DNA of 64,000 nucleotides from Agrobacterium albertimagni AOL15 (GCF_000300855.1 NZ_ALJF01000004.1:124001-188000); one strand, 5' to 3'. Counted from the first letter of the stretch, positions 53,039 through 62,032 are shown. Numbers and translations are program-made. The notes: generated by a model not told the origin, from the letters alone.

Positions 53039-54451
53039 TCAACTCAGGGCCTTTTTCAGCGGAGCGATGTGGCGAAAGACGAGGAGGTCGAGGAGGAGGA
53101 CTGCCAGGAGGACGACGCCGGTAAGCGGGAACAGAAGTGCTGTCGCCAGCATCACAAAGGCGCCGGTCTTCCAGAGCGGTCCATGCTCGCCAACGGTCGG
53201 GGCCATGAGACGGGCCGCGCCCTTCGGCCGGCGCTTCCACCACATGACGAAGCCGCTGACCGAGAGGAAGATGACCGACAAACAGACGATATTGACCAGG
53301 ACCAGGTTCCAGAGGCCCATATCGCCCTCGTGGAAGGCGACACCAGCGGCCATGGCCTTGCCGGCTGCGCCGTAGTCGTTGAAGCCGACATCGGCGAGGA
53401 TACGTCCGGTATACTGGTCGACATGCACGGTCCGATCGTCAAGCGGATTGGCGCCGTCATTGCTCATCGTGTCACGCGAAATGGTCCAGACGGCCGTCTC
53501 ATCGCCAGGGAAAGCCAGCTGGAAACGCTGATCGAAACCGATGATGCGGGCGAGCGAGACGACGGCGTCGAGCGTGACGGGCTGGCCTTCGGGCGTGCCG
53601 GTGACACCCGCCTGCGAGCCGGAGGCGGGCATCGGGGTCTGTTCCAGCGTCCACGGCACCTGTTTCACGCCGCCATGGTTCATGCTGGCATGGGTCTTGT
53701 CGGAGAGGGGGACATTGTCCCATTTCTCCGCCGGGAACGTGCTCCAGGCCTGGGTGAATTTCTCGCCCCAGACGCCGGCCCAGGTCAGGCCCGACAGCAG
53801 GAAGACGACGAGAAAGAGCGAGGCATAAAAGCCGATGGTCAGATGCAGCGACTTCCACAGCTGGCGACCTTTGGCAGAGAGCTGCGGGACGAGCACGGAG
53901 CCGAGGCCGCGGCCATCTCGCGGCCACCAGAGATAAAGGCCGGTGACGACGAGGACGATGCCGAAGCCGGCCGCAATCTCGATCAGGCGGTCACCAAACG
54001 TGCCGATCAGCAACGTGCCATGGACGTTGTCGGCGAGATCGTAGAGGCCGGTGCGCCGGTCCCAATGACCGAGGACTTCGGCACGGTAGGGGTCGACCGC
54101 GACCATATAGGAGGCGTCGCCCAGGTTGATCCGAAAGAGGGCGGCCTGTTCGGGCGTGCGCGGGGCGATGTACTGGATGATCTGGCCGGGGATTTCTAGG
54201 GTCGCGGCTCCCGCCTGCTCCGAGACAGAGGAAATGGCGGCCTGCGGCTCGACGGTATAGGTCTTCTCACCGTCACGACCGAACAAGGTCGCCGTCCACA
54301 GCATCATCAGGCCGGTGACGGCAAGCATGATCATGAAAGGCGCGACATAGAGGCCGGCATAGAAGTGCCAGCGCCAGGCGGTGATATAGAAGCGGCGCGA
54401 CAGGACGGGGCTGTCTGCTTTTGTCGGAGAGAGATCGGAAACGGTTGTCAT
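53039..54451 (-). CDS. PepSY-associated TM helix domain protein
   Basis: A 470-residue inner-membrane protein with four main helices: FYAGLYVAPFMIMLAVTGLMM near the N-terminus, FGIVLVVTGLYLWWPRDGRG and LHLTIGFYASLFLVVFLLSGLTW in the middle, and a C-terminal pair around 390-460. The WWPRD and HLxxGFYA motifs mark PepSY-TM proteins. A PepSY-like periplasmic loop is at about 55-140. These proteins act in siderophore or copper/iron reduction and uptake, often beside TonB receptors; none is next to it. It is third of a minus-strand group with a Crp/Fnr regulator and a DUF2946-like gene. Confidence 0.85.
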   Translation of the reverse strand: MTTVSDLSPTKADSPVLSRRFYITAWRWHFYAGLYVAPFMIMLAVTGLMMLWTATLFGRDGEKTYTVEPQAAISSVSEQAGAATLEIPGQIIQYIAPRTPEQAALFRINLGDASYMVAVDPYRAEVLGHWDRRTGLYDLADNVHGTLLIGTFGDRLIEIAAGFGIVLVVTGLYLWWPRDGRGLGSVLVPQLSAKGRQLWKSLHLTIGFYASLFLVVFLLSGLTWAGVWGEKFTQAWSTFPAEKWDNVPLSDKTHASMNHGGVKQVPWTLEQTPMPASGSQAGVTGTPEGQPVTLDAVVSLARIIGFDQRFQLAFPGDETAVWTISRDTMSNDGANPLDDRTVHVDQYTGRILADVGFNDYGAAGKAMAAGVAFHEGDMGLWNLVLVNIVCLSVIFLSVSGFVMWWKRRPKGAARLMAPTVGEHGPLWKTGAFVMLATALLFPLTGVVLLAVLLLDLLVFRHIAPLKKALS

Positions 54452-54479
54452 TCTGGGTCTCAGTTGGTTTGGAGGAGGA

Positions 54480-55169
54480 TCAGTGGGACAGGGAGCGTTC
54501 ACCGGCGGCGATGCCGGAAAGCTGTTGCGGTTCAAGGACGGTCACGAGATCGCCATGCCTGATGTCGATGAGGCCCGCCTTTTTCAGGCGGGAGATGCAG
54601 CGGCTGACTGTTTCGAGGGTCAGGCCGAGCCAATCGGCGAGATCGCCGCGTGTCGGATAGAGATGAAAGGTCACGGCGCCCCGCTTGCCGTGGCGCGCCG
54701 GACGACCGAACTGAAGGGCAAGGTCGATCAGGGCCGAGGCGACCCGTTCGGGTGCGGTCTTGCGCCCAAGCAGCATGACGAGGCTTTGCGAACGGGCCAG
54801 CATTTCGCTGAGCGCCAGATCACGCTCGCCCTCAGCCAAGCTTTCTGACATGGCCTCCAGCCGGGTGAAGCCGAGGGTTTCGGCGGAATAGCGGTTCTGA
54901 TCGCCGAAGCCGAGGCCGATCAGGCGACCGGGACCGACCAGATCGATGATCTGGCGTCTGCCATCCGAGAGGGTTTGAACGGTTGCGACACAGCCGTCGA
55001 TGACGCGGTATTGCGGTGCGCGGGCGAGGCCTTCGAGGAAAATTACCGTTCTTGGCGCCAGAAGCGGCCCGGCGAGCGGGGCCTGCCTGACTTCAGGGAC
55101 CTGGACACTTGGCGACGGAAACGGAGGCGTCGCCCCGCGTTTAGCGAGCATTTGCAGCATGACAGACAT
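54480..55169 (-). CDS. Crp/Fnr family transcriptional regulator (no Fe-S cysteines)
   Basis: A 229-residue regulator. The cyclic-nucleotide-fold N-terminal domain is at about 30-135 (YRVIDGCVATVQTLSDGRRQI) and the winged helix at about 150-215 (YPTRGDLADWLGLTLETVSRCISRL), whose E-x-x-S-R is that of FNR/FixK proteins that read TTGAT-N4-ATCAA. No cysteine occurs in the sensing part, so an oxygen-sensing [4Fe-4S] cluster as in FNR is unlikely; it is FixK-like. It lies between the PepSY gene (28 bases downstream) and the DUF2946-like gene. Confidence 0.88.
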   Translation of the reverse strand: MSVMLQMLAKRGATPPFPSPSVQVPEVRQAPLAGPLLAPRTVIFLEGLARAPQYRVIDGCVATVQTLSDGRRQIIDLVGPGRLIGLGFGDQNRYSAETLGFTRLEAMSESLAEGERDLALSEMLARSQSLVMLLGRKTAPERVASALIDLALQFGRPARHGKRGAVTFHLYPTRGDLADWLGLTLETVSRCISRLKKAGLIDIRHGDLVTVLEPQQLSGIAAGERSLSH

Positions 55170-55256
55170 CCGATTTTGACCGGAGCTGCGGATACTGCAG
55201 GCTCACAGGTCTGACGATACGAAGGACCGACGCAACGCGTCGGCTACGACAGTCGA

Positions 55257-55649
55257 TCAGACGGTGACTGGGGGTGCGCGGGGATGGCTGGCGGGTGGGA
55301 ACAGCTGGCGGTAATGCGCTTCGACCGGCTGCGGCAGGGTAGCCGCGGCGATGAGAGGGAGGCGAATGCCGACAGCATCCGCAGGCTTGGGCAAAAGCAC
55401 CGAGGCGGAGATGCGGCAGGCTTCGCAATCGGAGGACATCGCATGCGGTTTGCCCTTGCCGTCCTCTGTGGGCAGGCAGAGCTCGGGCAGGGTGCCGTCG
55501 GGAAGCGTGAGGGCGGCGATTTCCTGCGGAGAGAGCTGCGGTGTGGATGGAACGGCAGGGCGATGCGCGAGGCCGAGCAAGACCAGCGCGATGACGCAGA
55601 TCATGCGTATCGCCCGGTCAAAACTCAACTCAATGCCCCGTTCGGCCAT
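55257..55649 (-). CDS. DUF2946-like small exported protein
   Basis: A 130-residue protein with an N-terminal hydrophobic signal/anchor (ICVIALVLLGLAHRPAVP, about 16-33), then a cysteine pair in SDCEACRIS (about 73-81) and LCLPTEDGKG before it. The mature part ends in PVEAHYRQLFPP and a proline-rich tail. The C-x2-C and the general shape resemble DUF2946-type proteins found with copper or iron uptake genes. Start ATG 55649 has GGGGGAT upstream. It is first of the minus-strand group with the Crp/Fnr and PepSY genes. Confidence 0.6.
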   Translation of the reverse strand: MAERGIELSFDRAIRMICVIALVLLGLAHRPAVPSTPQLSPQEIAALTLPDGTLPELCLPTEDGKGKPHAMSSDCEACRISASVLLPKPADAVGIRLPLIAAATLPQPVEAHYRQLFPPASHPRAPPVTV

Positions 55650-55786
55650 TCTATCCCCCGACAGATGTCTGCTGGATAGCACTGGCCAAGCCGGCTCACA
55701 AGCGGGCGACAAGAGCCTTCGCGTCGCAGGCAGCAGACCTAAAAAAGGCAGCGCTAAAGCAGCTGGTGCGCGAGCGCCGATCGCGG

Positions 55787-56773
55787 TCAAACAGCCGGAT
55801 GGCTGCGCATCTGGCCCGGCGTCCTGCCATAGGTGCCCTTGAAGACACGGGTGAAATGGGAGGTGTTCTGGAAGCCGACCTGAAGGGCGATATCGATCAG
55901 CGACGCATTGGTCTGGGTGACCAGCATCTTGGCGCGTTCCATGCGGAGCTTGGTGTAGATGCGGGCGGGCGAGACATCGATCTTCTGGGCGAAGAGGCGC
56001 TCGAGTTGCCGTCGGGACAGGCCGACCGAGCGAGCGAGTTGATCGATGGTCAGTTCGTTTTCGAGGCTCTGCTCCATCAGGATCAGAACCGCCTTCACAC
56101 GGGGGTCGTCGCATTCGATGGTGAGTGGCCGACGGACCTGGATGTCCCTGTTGGTACGGGCCTTCTCGATCTGCAGGACTTCGAGAGCATTGCGCTCGGC
56201 ATCATGGCCGAGATACTGGCGAACGATGAAGGCTGCGAGATCGGCGGAACTGCTGCCGCCGGCACAGGAGCCGCGGCGACGGTCGAGATTGAAGAGACGA
56301 TCGGAGCGGACCTCGTGATCGGGAAAGCGGTCGCGGAACTGCTGGTAGTGGAGCCAGCTGACGCAGGTCTGATGGTTCTTCATCAGACCCGCTTCCGCCA
56401 GGATGAAGGTTCCCGTGCAAAGGCCGATCAACGGCACCTTCTGGGCATCGGCTCTTTTCAGGAAAGCGATCGTCTGGTCGTCCACGGCGGCCTGGCGCCC
56501 GAGAAGGCCGCCGACGACGACGATGTAGTCAAAGCGGCTCGGATCAACGAAGTCGCTGGTCGGTGCGACCTGCACACCGCAGCTGGAACTGATCAGGTGA
56601 CGCGTGCTGCCGAGTACCTGCCAATCGGCAAGCACTCGGCCCGAACGATCATATTCGTCGCTTGCTAGACGGATCGTGTCGATGAAGAGCGCGAAAGCGG
56701 ACAAAGTGAAGGAACGCGACAGCACGAAGCCGATCTTCAGCCGCGGCCTTTTCGTTGCCTCGTCGCCCGACAT
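55787..56773 (-). CDS. GlxA-type AraC-family transcriptional regulator
   Basis: A 328-residue regulator: an N-terminal DJ-1/PfpI-like domain (about 12-180, DYIVVVGGLLGR, LIGLCTGTFILAEAGL) and a C-terminal AraC DNA-binding domain (about 225-325, SVGLSRRQLERLFAQKIDVSP and IDIALQVGFQNTSHFTRVFKGTYGRTPGQ, in parts). This is the GlxA/FtrA subfamily, often controlling amine or betaine catabolism. In rhizobia such regulators frequently act on glycine-betaine and osmolyte genes, so a role with the nearby NAGGN peptidase gene is possible, though unproven. Start ATG 56773 was chosen by family length; the frame runs to 56842. Confidence 0.88.
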   Translation of the reverse strand: MSGDEATKRPRLKIGFVLSRSFTLSAFALFIDTIRLASDEYDRSGRVLADWQVLGSTRHLISSSCGVQVAPTSDFVDPSRFDYIVVVGGLLGRQAAVDDQTIAFLKRADAQKVPLIGLCTGTFILAEAGLMKNHQTCVSWLHYQQFRDRFPDHEVRSDRLFNLDRRRGSCAGGSSSADLAAFIVRQYLGHDAERNALEVLQIEKARTNRDIQVRRPLTIECDDPRVKAVLILMEQSLENELTIDQLARSVGLSRRQLERLFAQKIDVSPARIYTKLRMERAKMLVTQTNASLIDIALQVGFQNTSHFTRVFKGTYGRTPGQMRSHPAV

Positions 56774-56944
56774 TGTCTCACTCTCCGCAGCTTCGACGCA
56801 TTCGCCATTCCGAACGCTAGCAGTGGGAAACAATCGCCGCAATCGGATGTCAAGCCATGCGCAAAACTTCGCAACAATCGTGCCTCAAATGCGGCTCCAA
56901 CTGCGGCGATCCGCGACGCGGGCAGATGGCTCGACGTGCCGGAA

Positions 56945-58102
56945 TTATGGTTCGTCGGGTTCGTTTGCTCGAAGCACCTGCTCGGCCGGCGCCACCTTCT
57001 GGCGCGTGAAGCCGCGCAGGCCGGACACCTCTTCGGAATCGCGCTCGATCTGGACTTCGCTGGCGGCGTAGTGAACCACCAGCTTGGCGACCGAGATCAG
57101 CGCATGAAGATGGATGCGCTCGTAGCCATGGGAGGCATCGACGCCGAAGGCCAGAAGCGCCGTGCGCACGTCATGGCCGGCCTCCACTGCCGAGGCGGCA
57201 TCGGAGCGATAGTAGCGGAAGACATCCTTCTGTACGCGAATGCCATGTTCGCCGCAGAGTTCGAAGAGCTTCTTGGACAGATGATAGTCGAAGGGGCCGG
57301 TCTGGTCGGCCATGGCAAGCGTCACGCCGAATTCGTCGGAAGCCTGGCCGGGGGCGGTGGTGCCATTGTCGATGGCGACCAGAGAGGCGATCTCCGGCAC
57401 GAGCGCGGCTGAAGCGCCGACGCCGACTTCTTCTCCGATGGTGAACAGCCAATAGGTATCGACCGGTGTCTCGATTTCCTGCCGCTGCATCGCCTCGAGT
57501 GCTGCCAGCATGATGGCGACACCGGCCTTGTCATCGAGATGACGCGAGACGATGAAGCCGTTGTCGAGAAACTCCGGCTGCGGATCGATCGCAACGATGT
57601 CACCGATATCGATGCCCAGCTGTACGATGTCCTTGCGGTCACGCGCCAGGGCGTCGATGCGCATTTCAATGTGCCGCCAGCCTGTCGGCTGTGTGTCGAC
57701 CTCATCGTTGAAGGTATGCCCGGATGCCTTCAAGGGCAGGATAGAGCCGCGGTAAATGCCCTTGGTCGAAAAGATCGAGGCGCGGGCGCCTTCGGCGAAG
57801 CGGGCAGACCAGTGGCCGATGGAGACCAGCTCCAGACGTCCATTGTCTTTCAGCGCTTTCACCTGGGCGCCGAGGGTGTCGAGGTGGGAGACGATGCCAC
57901 GGGCAGGCCTGTCGGCGGCTCCCGGTCGACGGGCGCGGATCGCCCCTCTGCGGGTCAGCTTGACCTCAAGTCCAAGACGTTCCAGTTCGCGGGCGGTGTG
58001 CCGGACGGCCTCATCGGTGAAGCCTGTCGGGCTCGGAATGGCGAGCAATGCCTTCAGCCGAGACCTGAGATAATCCGGGTCAATATCGATCGGTGTATGC
58101 AT
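56945..58102 (-). CDS. M42 family peptidase of the NAGGN system
   Basis: A 385-residue metallo-aminopeptidase of family M42. Metal-binding features are SHLDTLG (about 72), HLDDKAGVAIM (about 185, with the bridging Asp), GEEVGVGAS (about 220, Glu pair) and SHGYERIHL near the C-terminus. The sequence matches the peptidase that accompanies asnO and ngg in NAGGN operons (TIGR03106 group); it may trim or turn over NAGGN-type peptides. In this genome it is about 4 kb from asnO, separated by four genes. It starts at ATG 58102 by homology. Confidence 0.9.
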   Translation of the reverse strand: MHTPIDIDPDYLRSRLKALLAIPSPTGFTDEAVRHTARELERLGLEVKLTRRGAIRARRPGAADRPARGIVSHLDTLGAQVKALKDNGRLELVSIGHWSARFAEGARASIFSTKGIYRGSILPLKASGHTFNDEVDTQPTGWRHIEMRIDALARDRKDIVQLGIDIGDIVAIDPQPEFLDNGFIVSRHLDDKAGVAIMLAALEAMQRQEIETPVDTYWLFTIGEEVGVGASAALVPEIASLVAIDNGTTAPGQASDEFGVTLAMADQTGPFDYHLSKKLFELCGEHGIRVQKDVFRYYRSDAASAVEAGHDVRTALLAFGVDASHGYERIHLHALISVAKLVVHYAASEVQIERDSEEVSGLRGFTRQKVAPAEQVLRANEPDEP

Positions 58103-58198
58103 TCGAGCCTTGTCGCAGTCCTTGGCCAATGGGTCAACACCGGGGCGCGATTGCCGATTCGGAGGCCGGACCAAGAGCGGAGCCTCCACCGCCTTCCA

Positions 58199-58408
58199 TC
58201 AAGCCTTGTGGAGGGCATCCGGCTTGTGCGCGGCGCGATTGCCGGTCTTTGCGCTTTCGACGATGTATTGCGGATCGGATTTGGACGCCTTGACCGGGTG
58301 ATCCTTAATCTTCGTCGGGCTCGTCTGCTTCTTCACCACCTTGCCTTCGGTCTTGCCCTGGCTGGTCTTCCATTCGACCTTGTCGCCCTTGTGAAAAATC
58401 TTGGTCAT
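58199..58408 (-). CDS. DUF2945 / HVA1-family protein
   Basis: A 69-residue basic protein that matches the DUF2945 (HVA1) family: FHKGDKVEWKTSQGKTEGKV, SPTKIKDHPVKASKSDPQYIVESAKTG and a final HKPDALHK. It is a small SH3-like beta-barrel. The family is found across bacteria and fungi; a stress role is suggested. It follows the 100-residue gene on the same strand with 42 bases between, and may be transcribed from the perfect EcfG promoter upstream. Confidence 0.85.
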   Translation of the reverse strand: MTKIFHKGDKVEWKTSQGKTEGKVVKKQTSPTKIKDHPVKASKSDPQYIVESAKTGNRAAHKPDALHKA

Positions 58409-58450
58409 GTCGGTTCTCCCTGGTCCTGTTGGCTTCGGCCTGCGTCGATT

Positions 58451-58753
58451 TCAGGTGAGCTTGTCCTTCACCCAGTCGCGCCCGGCATCACCGCCCCACA
58501 GGAGCCAGGCGATGTAACCCGCCGACGGGTTTTCATCGTCGCCGAAATTCTTGGCGCGCTTGTCGACCTTGTGGCGGGCGAAATAGCTTTTCATGCGCTT
58601 GAGCGTGTCTTCGCTCAGGTTGCGTCGGTTCTTAAGGTCCCGTGCGCGGGCGACACCGACTGCGGTTCCGCCGCGCTTGAACTTCTCGCGCAGTTCCAGA
58701 CCTCGGGCTGCTTCCTCGGCCATGGCGGTTGTCGGCTTGAAGGTGTCGGTCAT
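58451..58753 (-). CDS. Hypothetical conserved small protein
   Basis: A 100-residue basic protein: EEAARGLELREKFKRGGTAVGVARARDLKN, LSEDTLKRMKSYFARHKVDK and PSAGYIAWLLWGGDAGRDWVKDKL, read in parts. This block order is well conserved among phage-like and chromosomal proteins that I cannot name. The GYIAWLLWGG end is typical. A perfect GGAAC-N17-CGTT stress promoter lies 85-110 bases upstream, and DUF2945 is the likely second gene. Confidence 0.65.
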   Translation of the reverse strand: MTDTFKPTTAMAEEAARGLELREKFKRGGTAVGVARARDLKNRRNLSEDTLKRMKSYFARHKVDKRAKNFGDDENPSAGYIAWLLWGGDAGRDWVKDKLT

Positions 58754-58837
58754 GGGGTCCTTCCTCGGTCGGGGCAGGACAACACGGCGCCGCTCAACCC
58801 TTGGGCATGTGCGCTGCCAATTGCCGTCCGAGCGATG

Positions 58838-58863
58838 AACGGGAAAGGGATCCGACAGGTTCC
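58838..58863 (-). promoter_or_regulatory. EcfG-type promoter, exact consensus
   Basis: Minus strand: GGAAC (58863-58859), 17 bases, CGTT (58841-58838). It is the best match in the window to the general-stress sigma EcfG consensus and lies upstream of the gene at 58451 and DUF2945 gene. Confidence 0.65.
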
Positions 58864-58902
58864 CACCGGGCGAGTCGGCTCGGGATAGAACTGGGTGGCC
58901 GC

Positions 58903-59601
58903 CTACGGCTCGAGGCCGGCGCAGCGCGCGGTGTTGCGAATATGGGTTTCCATTTCCAGCTTGGCGCGCGCGCCGTCGTTGGACCGCAGGGCAAGGATGA
59001 TCCTGCGGTGTTCCGCGATGGATTCCCGCATGCGTTCGGGATCGGTGATCGGGATCGGCTGGCGCTGCGTTTCCGTCACAAGGTCGCGGACGGTCTGATA
59101 AAGCGCTTTCAGCATGGCATTCGAGCAGGCCGAGACGATCAGCCCGTGAAATTCGAGGTCAGCCTCGACATTGGCCAGCAGATCCTGATTGGCCCAGCAC
59201 TCTTCCATGGTGCGCGTCGCCTGCTCCATCTTGTCGAGCTGCAGCTGTGTGAGGCGGCCGGCCGCCAGGCGGGCGATCTCGCCTTCCAGCAGGATGCGGG
59301 TCTGGAAGACATCGAAGACCGAATGGCTGTCGGAGTAGCGCCAGGGGGCCATGTGACCGGTGGCAGCGGAGGCTGGCGTGGCAGGACTTGCGACGAAGGT
59401 GCCCCTGCCCGCCTCCGTCTTCAACAGACCGAGTGTTTCCAGCGTCAGCAGGGCTTCTCGCAGCGAGGCGCGGCTGATGCCGAACTTTTGGGAAAACTCC
59501 CGCTGCGAAGGGATCTTTTCGCCGGGCTTCAACTGCCCGGACTGGATCATGCCCTGGATCTCACGTGCTACCGATTGCGGCACGAGCGTCTTGTTGAACA
59601 T
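58903..59601 (-). CDS. GntR/FadR-type (FCD domain) transcriptional regulator
   Basis: A 232-residue regulator: winged helix at about 5-72 (IPSQREFSQKFGISRASLREALLTLETLGLL, in parts) and FCD all-helical ligand domain at about 90-225 (RILLEGEIARLAAGRL, DLEFHGLIVSACSN, EHRRIILALRSND). FCD regulators bind carboxylic or amino acids through a metal held by Asp and His residues. It is divergent from an amino-acid ABC operon; the 21-base palindrome in the gap (59691-59711) is the probable operator. It likely represses uptake and breakdown in the absence of ligand. Confidence 0.9.
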   Translation of the reverse strand: MFNKTLVPQSVAREIQGMIQSGQLKPGEKIPSQREFSQKFGISRASLREALLTLETLGLLKTEAGRGTFVASPATPASAATGHMAPWRYSDSHSVFDVFQTRILLEGEIARLAAGRLTQLQLDKMEQATRTMEECWANQDLLANVEADLEFHGLIVSACSNAMLKALYQTVRDLVTETQRQPIPITDPERMRESIAEHRRIILALRSNDGARAKLEMETHIRNTARCAGLEP

Positions 59602-59690
59602 GCGGTCCCTTCCCCGGCGGCGTGCTTCTCAGCGCAATCTATTTTTTTCGGCATCCCCTTGCCAAGCGGAAAGCCGCATGCTTGCTTGGC

Positions 59691-59711
59691 CTGACTGGTC
59701 TGACCAGTTAG
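59691..59711. promoter_or_regulatory. GntR/FCD operator palindrome
   Basis: CTGACTGGTC-T-GACCAGTTAG, a 10-base arm palindrome with one mismatch. Its centre TGGTCTGACCA fits the FadR-type TNGTNNNACNA pattern, and a further GACCA half-site follows. It lies 45 bases before the ABC binding-protein start, between it and the regulator gene. Confidence 0.75.
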
Positions 59712-59755
59712 ACCAATGTAGATTGAGTCATGTTCAAAAAACAAGGGGAACTCTC

Positions 59756-60550
59756 ATGACACGCTCCAACACATTCAAGGCAACCATGCTTGCGGGCCTC
59801 ATCGCCGCGTTTTCAACCGGCGCTCAGGCGGCAGACCTCACCGTCGGCGCCAATATCGGCAACGTACCCTGGGAATTCGAAGACGCCAGCGGCAAGGTCA
59901 CGGGCTTCGAGGTCGATCTCGTCAACGAAATCGCCAAACGCCTCGGCAAGACGGTCGAATTCGTCAACACGCCGTTCAACGGCCTCTTCCCGGCCGTGCA
60001 GTCGGGCCGCATCAACATGGCGATCTCGTCGATCACCATCACCGAAAAGCGCCTGGAATCGGTGTCCTTCGCGCAGCCTTATTACGACAGCGACCAGTCG
60101 CTGACCGTGACTGCCGCCTCCGGCATTACGGGTCTCAAGGACATGGGCGAAAAGGTCGTCGGCGTCGACACCGGCTCGACCGGCGACATGTGGTCCGAGG
60201 CCAACAAGGGCGAATATAAACTCGGCGAGATCCGCCGCTTCGAGGGCCTGCAGCCCGCGATGCTCGACCTGGTTGCCGGTCGCATCGATGGCTATATCTC
60301 CGACATCCCGGCGCTTCTTTATTACGTCAAGGACAAGCCGGAATTGAAGGTGGTCGAGCGCATCCCGACCGGCGAGAAATACTCGATCATGTTCAACAAG
60401 GACGATCCGCTCGCAACGGAAGTCAATGCCGTGATCACCACGCTCAAGCAGGAAGGCTTCATCGCCCAGTTGCACGAGACCTGGTTCGGCGCCAAGGCCG
60501 AGGACACGACCTCGACGGTCACCGTACTCGACATGCCCAAGGGCAAGTAA
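59756..60550 (+). CDS. Amino-acid ABC transporter substrate-binding protein
   Basis: A 264-residue periplasmic binding protein of SBP family 3 with a signal peptide (MTRSNTFKATMLAGLIAAF, cleavage near AQAADL at about 23-24). The domain features are GNVPWEFEDASGKVTGFEVDLV, RINMAISSITITEKR, and VVGVDTGSTGDMW, which line the amino-acid cleft. It delivers an amino acid or small amine to the permease encoded downstream. AAGGGGAA five bases before the ATG fixes the start. It is the first gene of an operon controlled from the GntR/FCD palindrome just upstream. Confidence 0.93.
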   Translation: MTRSNTFKATMLAGLIAAFSTGAQAADLTVGANIGNVPWEFEDASGKVTGFEVDLVNEIAKRLGKTVEFVNTPFNGLFPAVQSGRINMAISSITITEKRLESVSFAQPYYDSDQSLTVTAASGITGLKDMGEKVVGVDTGSTGDMWSEANKGEYKLGEIRRFEGLQPAMLDLVAGRIDGYISDIPALLYYVKDKPELKVVERIPTGEKYSIMFNKDDPLATEVNAVITTLKQEGFIAQLHETWFGAKAEDTTSTVTVLDMPKGK

Positions 60551-60611
60551 CCTGTGATGCATCCGGCGGGACCGATACGTTCCGCCGGTTCACCAAGGGA
60601 GCCGATGCGGC

Positions 60612-61283
60612 ATGACACTCCTCAATACCTTCTTCAATCTGCAGGTCCTCGCGGACAGCCTGCCGGCCCTCCTCTGGGGTCTGGTAGTGACCCTGCAGAT
60701 CGGCGTGACCAGCATTCTGGTCGGCCTTGCCGGCGGACTGTTTCTCGCCGTCGCCCGCCTTTACGCACCGAATTTCTTCAAGCTTTTGATCCGCGTCTAC
60801 ATCGACATTTTCCGCTCGATCCCGCTTCTGGTCCTGCTGATCGTCGTTTATTACGCGCTGCCCTTCGTCGGCATCCGGCTTTCGCCGTTTCTCTCTGCAG
60901 TCACGGCACTGTCACTGGTGTCCGCCGCCTATACCGCCGAGATCTTCCGCGCCGGTATCGAGGCAATCCCGCATGGCCAGTTCGAGGCGTCGGCTGCACT
61001 CGGTCTTTCCAATCGTCATACGATGATCGACGTGATCCTGCCCCAGGCGATCCGCATCGTCATTCCGCCGCTCACCAATAACTGCATCAACGTGATGAAG
61101 GATACGGCTCTCGCTTCCGTTGTCGCTATGCCGGATCTTCTGAAACAGGCGACCCAGGCCCAGGCGCTCGCCGCCAATCCGACACCGCTTATCGGGGCGG
61201 CATTGATCTACATTGCCCTGCTCTGGCCGATGGTCGCCGTCGTCTCGCGTCTCGAGAAACATTTCAGCCGGGGGAAACGCTGA
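60612..61283 (+). CDS. Amino-acid ABC transporter permease
   Basis: A 223-residue inner-membrane subunit (HisM/GlnP type) with five membrane segments. The EAA loop, [32 protein letters not shown] (about 124-155, in parts), contacts the ATPase; [19 protein letters not shown] is the family N-terminal segment. One permease gene is present, so it probably works as a homodimer. Its stop overlaps the start of the ATPase gene by one base, so the two are translationally coupled. Confidence 0.93.
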   Translation: MTLLNTFFNLQVLADSLPALLWGLVVTLQIGVTSILVGLAGGLFLAVARLYAPNFFKLLIRVYIDIFRSIPLLVLLIVVYYALPFVGIRLSPFLSAVTALSLVSAAYTAEIFRAGIEAIPHGQFEASAALGLSNRHTMIDVILPQAIRIVIPPLTNNCINVMKDTALASVVAMPDLLKQATQAQALAANPTPLIGAALIYIALLWPMVAVVSRLEKHFSRGKR

Positions 61284-62032
61284 TGACCGGAACTACTTCC
61301 CCGCTCATTTCCATCCGCGGGCTCACCAAGGCCTATGGCACCTTCACCGTTTTGCACGACATCGACCTCGACATTGCCGAAGGCGAAGTGGTCTGCGTGA
61401 TCGGCCCGTCGGGCTCCGGCAAGTCGACGCTGATCCGCTGCATCAACCATCTCGAAGCCTTTGCACCGGAAAGCCGTATCACCGTCGATGGCATCCGCGT
61501 CGAGCCGGGCCCGGCGCTCGCCAAGGTGCGCGCTGAGGTTGGCATGGTGTTCCAGTCCTTCAACCTCTTCCCGCACATGACGGTTCTCAAGAACGTCATG
61601 CTCGCGCCAATGCGGGTGCGGGGCACGCCCGAGGCGGAAGCAGAACGCAAGGCGCGCGAACTACTCGCCCGTGTCGGCATATCTGAGCAGGCGGAGAAAT
61701 TTCCCGGGCAATTGTCCGGCGGCCAGCAACAGCGCGTGGCGATTGCAAGGGCTCTCGCCATGGAGCCGCGCGTTCTGCTCTTCGACGAGCCGACATCGGC
61801 GCTCGATCCGGAAATGGTCGGCGAAGTGCTCGACGTGATGCGCAAGCTTGCAGGCTCCGGCGTCACCATGATTGTGGTGACACACGAGATGGGCTTTGCC
61901 CGTCAGGTCGCGGATCGGGTGATCTTCATGGATGGCGGCCGCCTCGTGGAAAGCGGCGCGCCTGAGGATATCTTCGACACCCCCCAACACGAACGGACGC
62001 GCGGCTTCCTGCGCGCAGTCCTCAACCACTGA
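61283..62032 (+). CDS. Amino-acid ABC transporter ATP-binding protein
   Basis: A 249-residue ATPase of the GlnQ type: Walker [10 protein letters not shown] (about 41-49), Q-loop [16 protein letters not shown] signature LSGGQQQR (about 144-151), Walker [13 protein letters not shown] and the switch [10 protein letters not shown]. The [19 protein letters not shown] segment before it contains the Q-loop region. It couples ATP hydrolysis to amino-acid uptake with the permease just upstream. Confidence 0.95.
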   Translation: MTGTTSPLISIRGLTKAYGTFTVLHDIDLDIAEGEVVCVIGPSGSGKSTLIRCINHLEAFAPESRITVDGIRVEPGPALAKVRAEVGMVFQSFNLFPHMTVLKNVMLAPMRVRGTPEAEAERKARELLARVGISEQAEKFPGQLSGGQQQRVAIARALAMEPRVLLFDEPTSALDPEMVGEVLDVMRKLAGSGVTMIVVTHEMGFARQVADRVIFMDGGRLVESGAPEDIFDTPQHERTRGFLRAVLNH

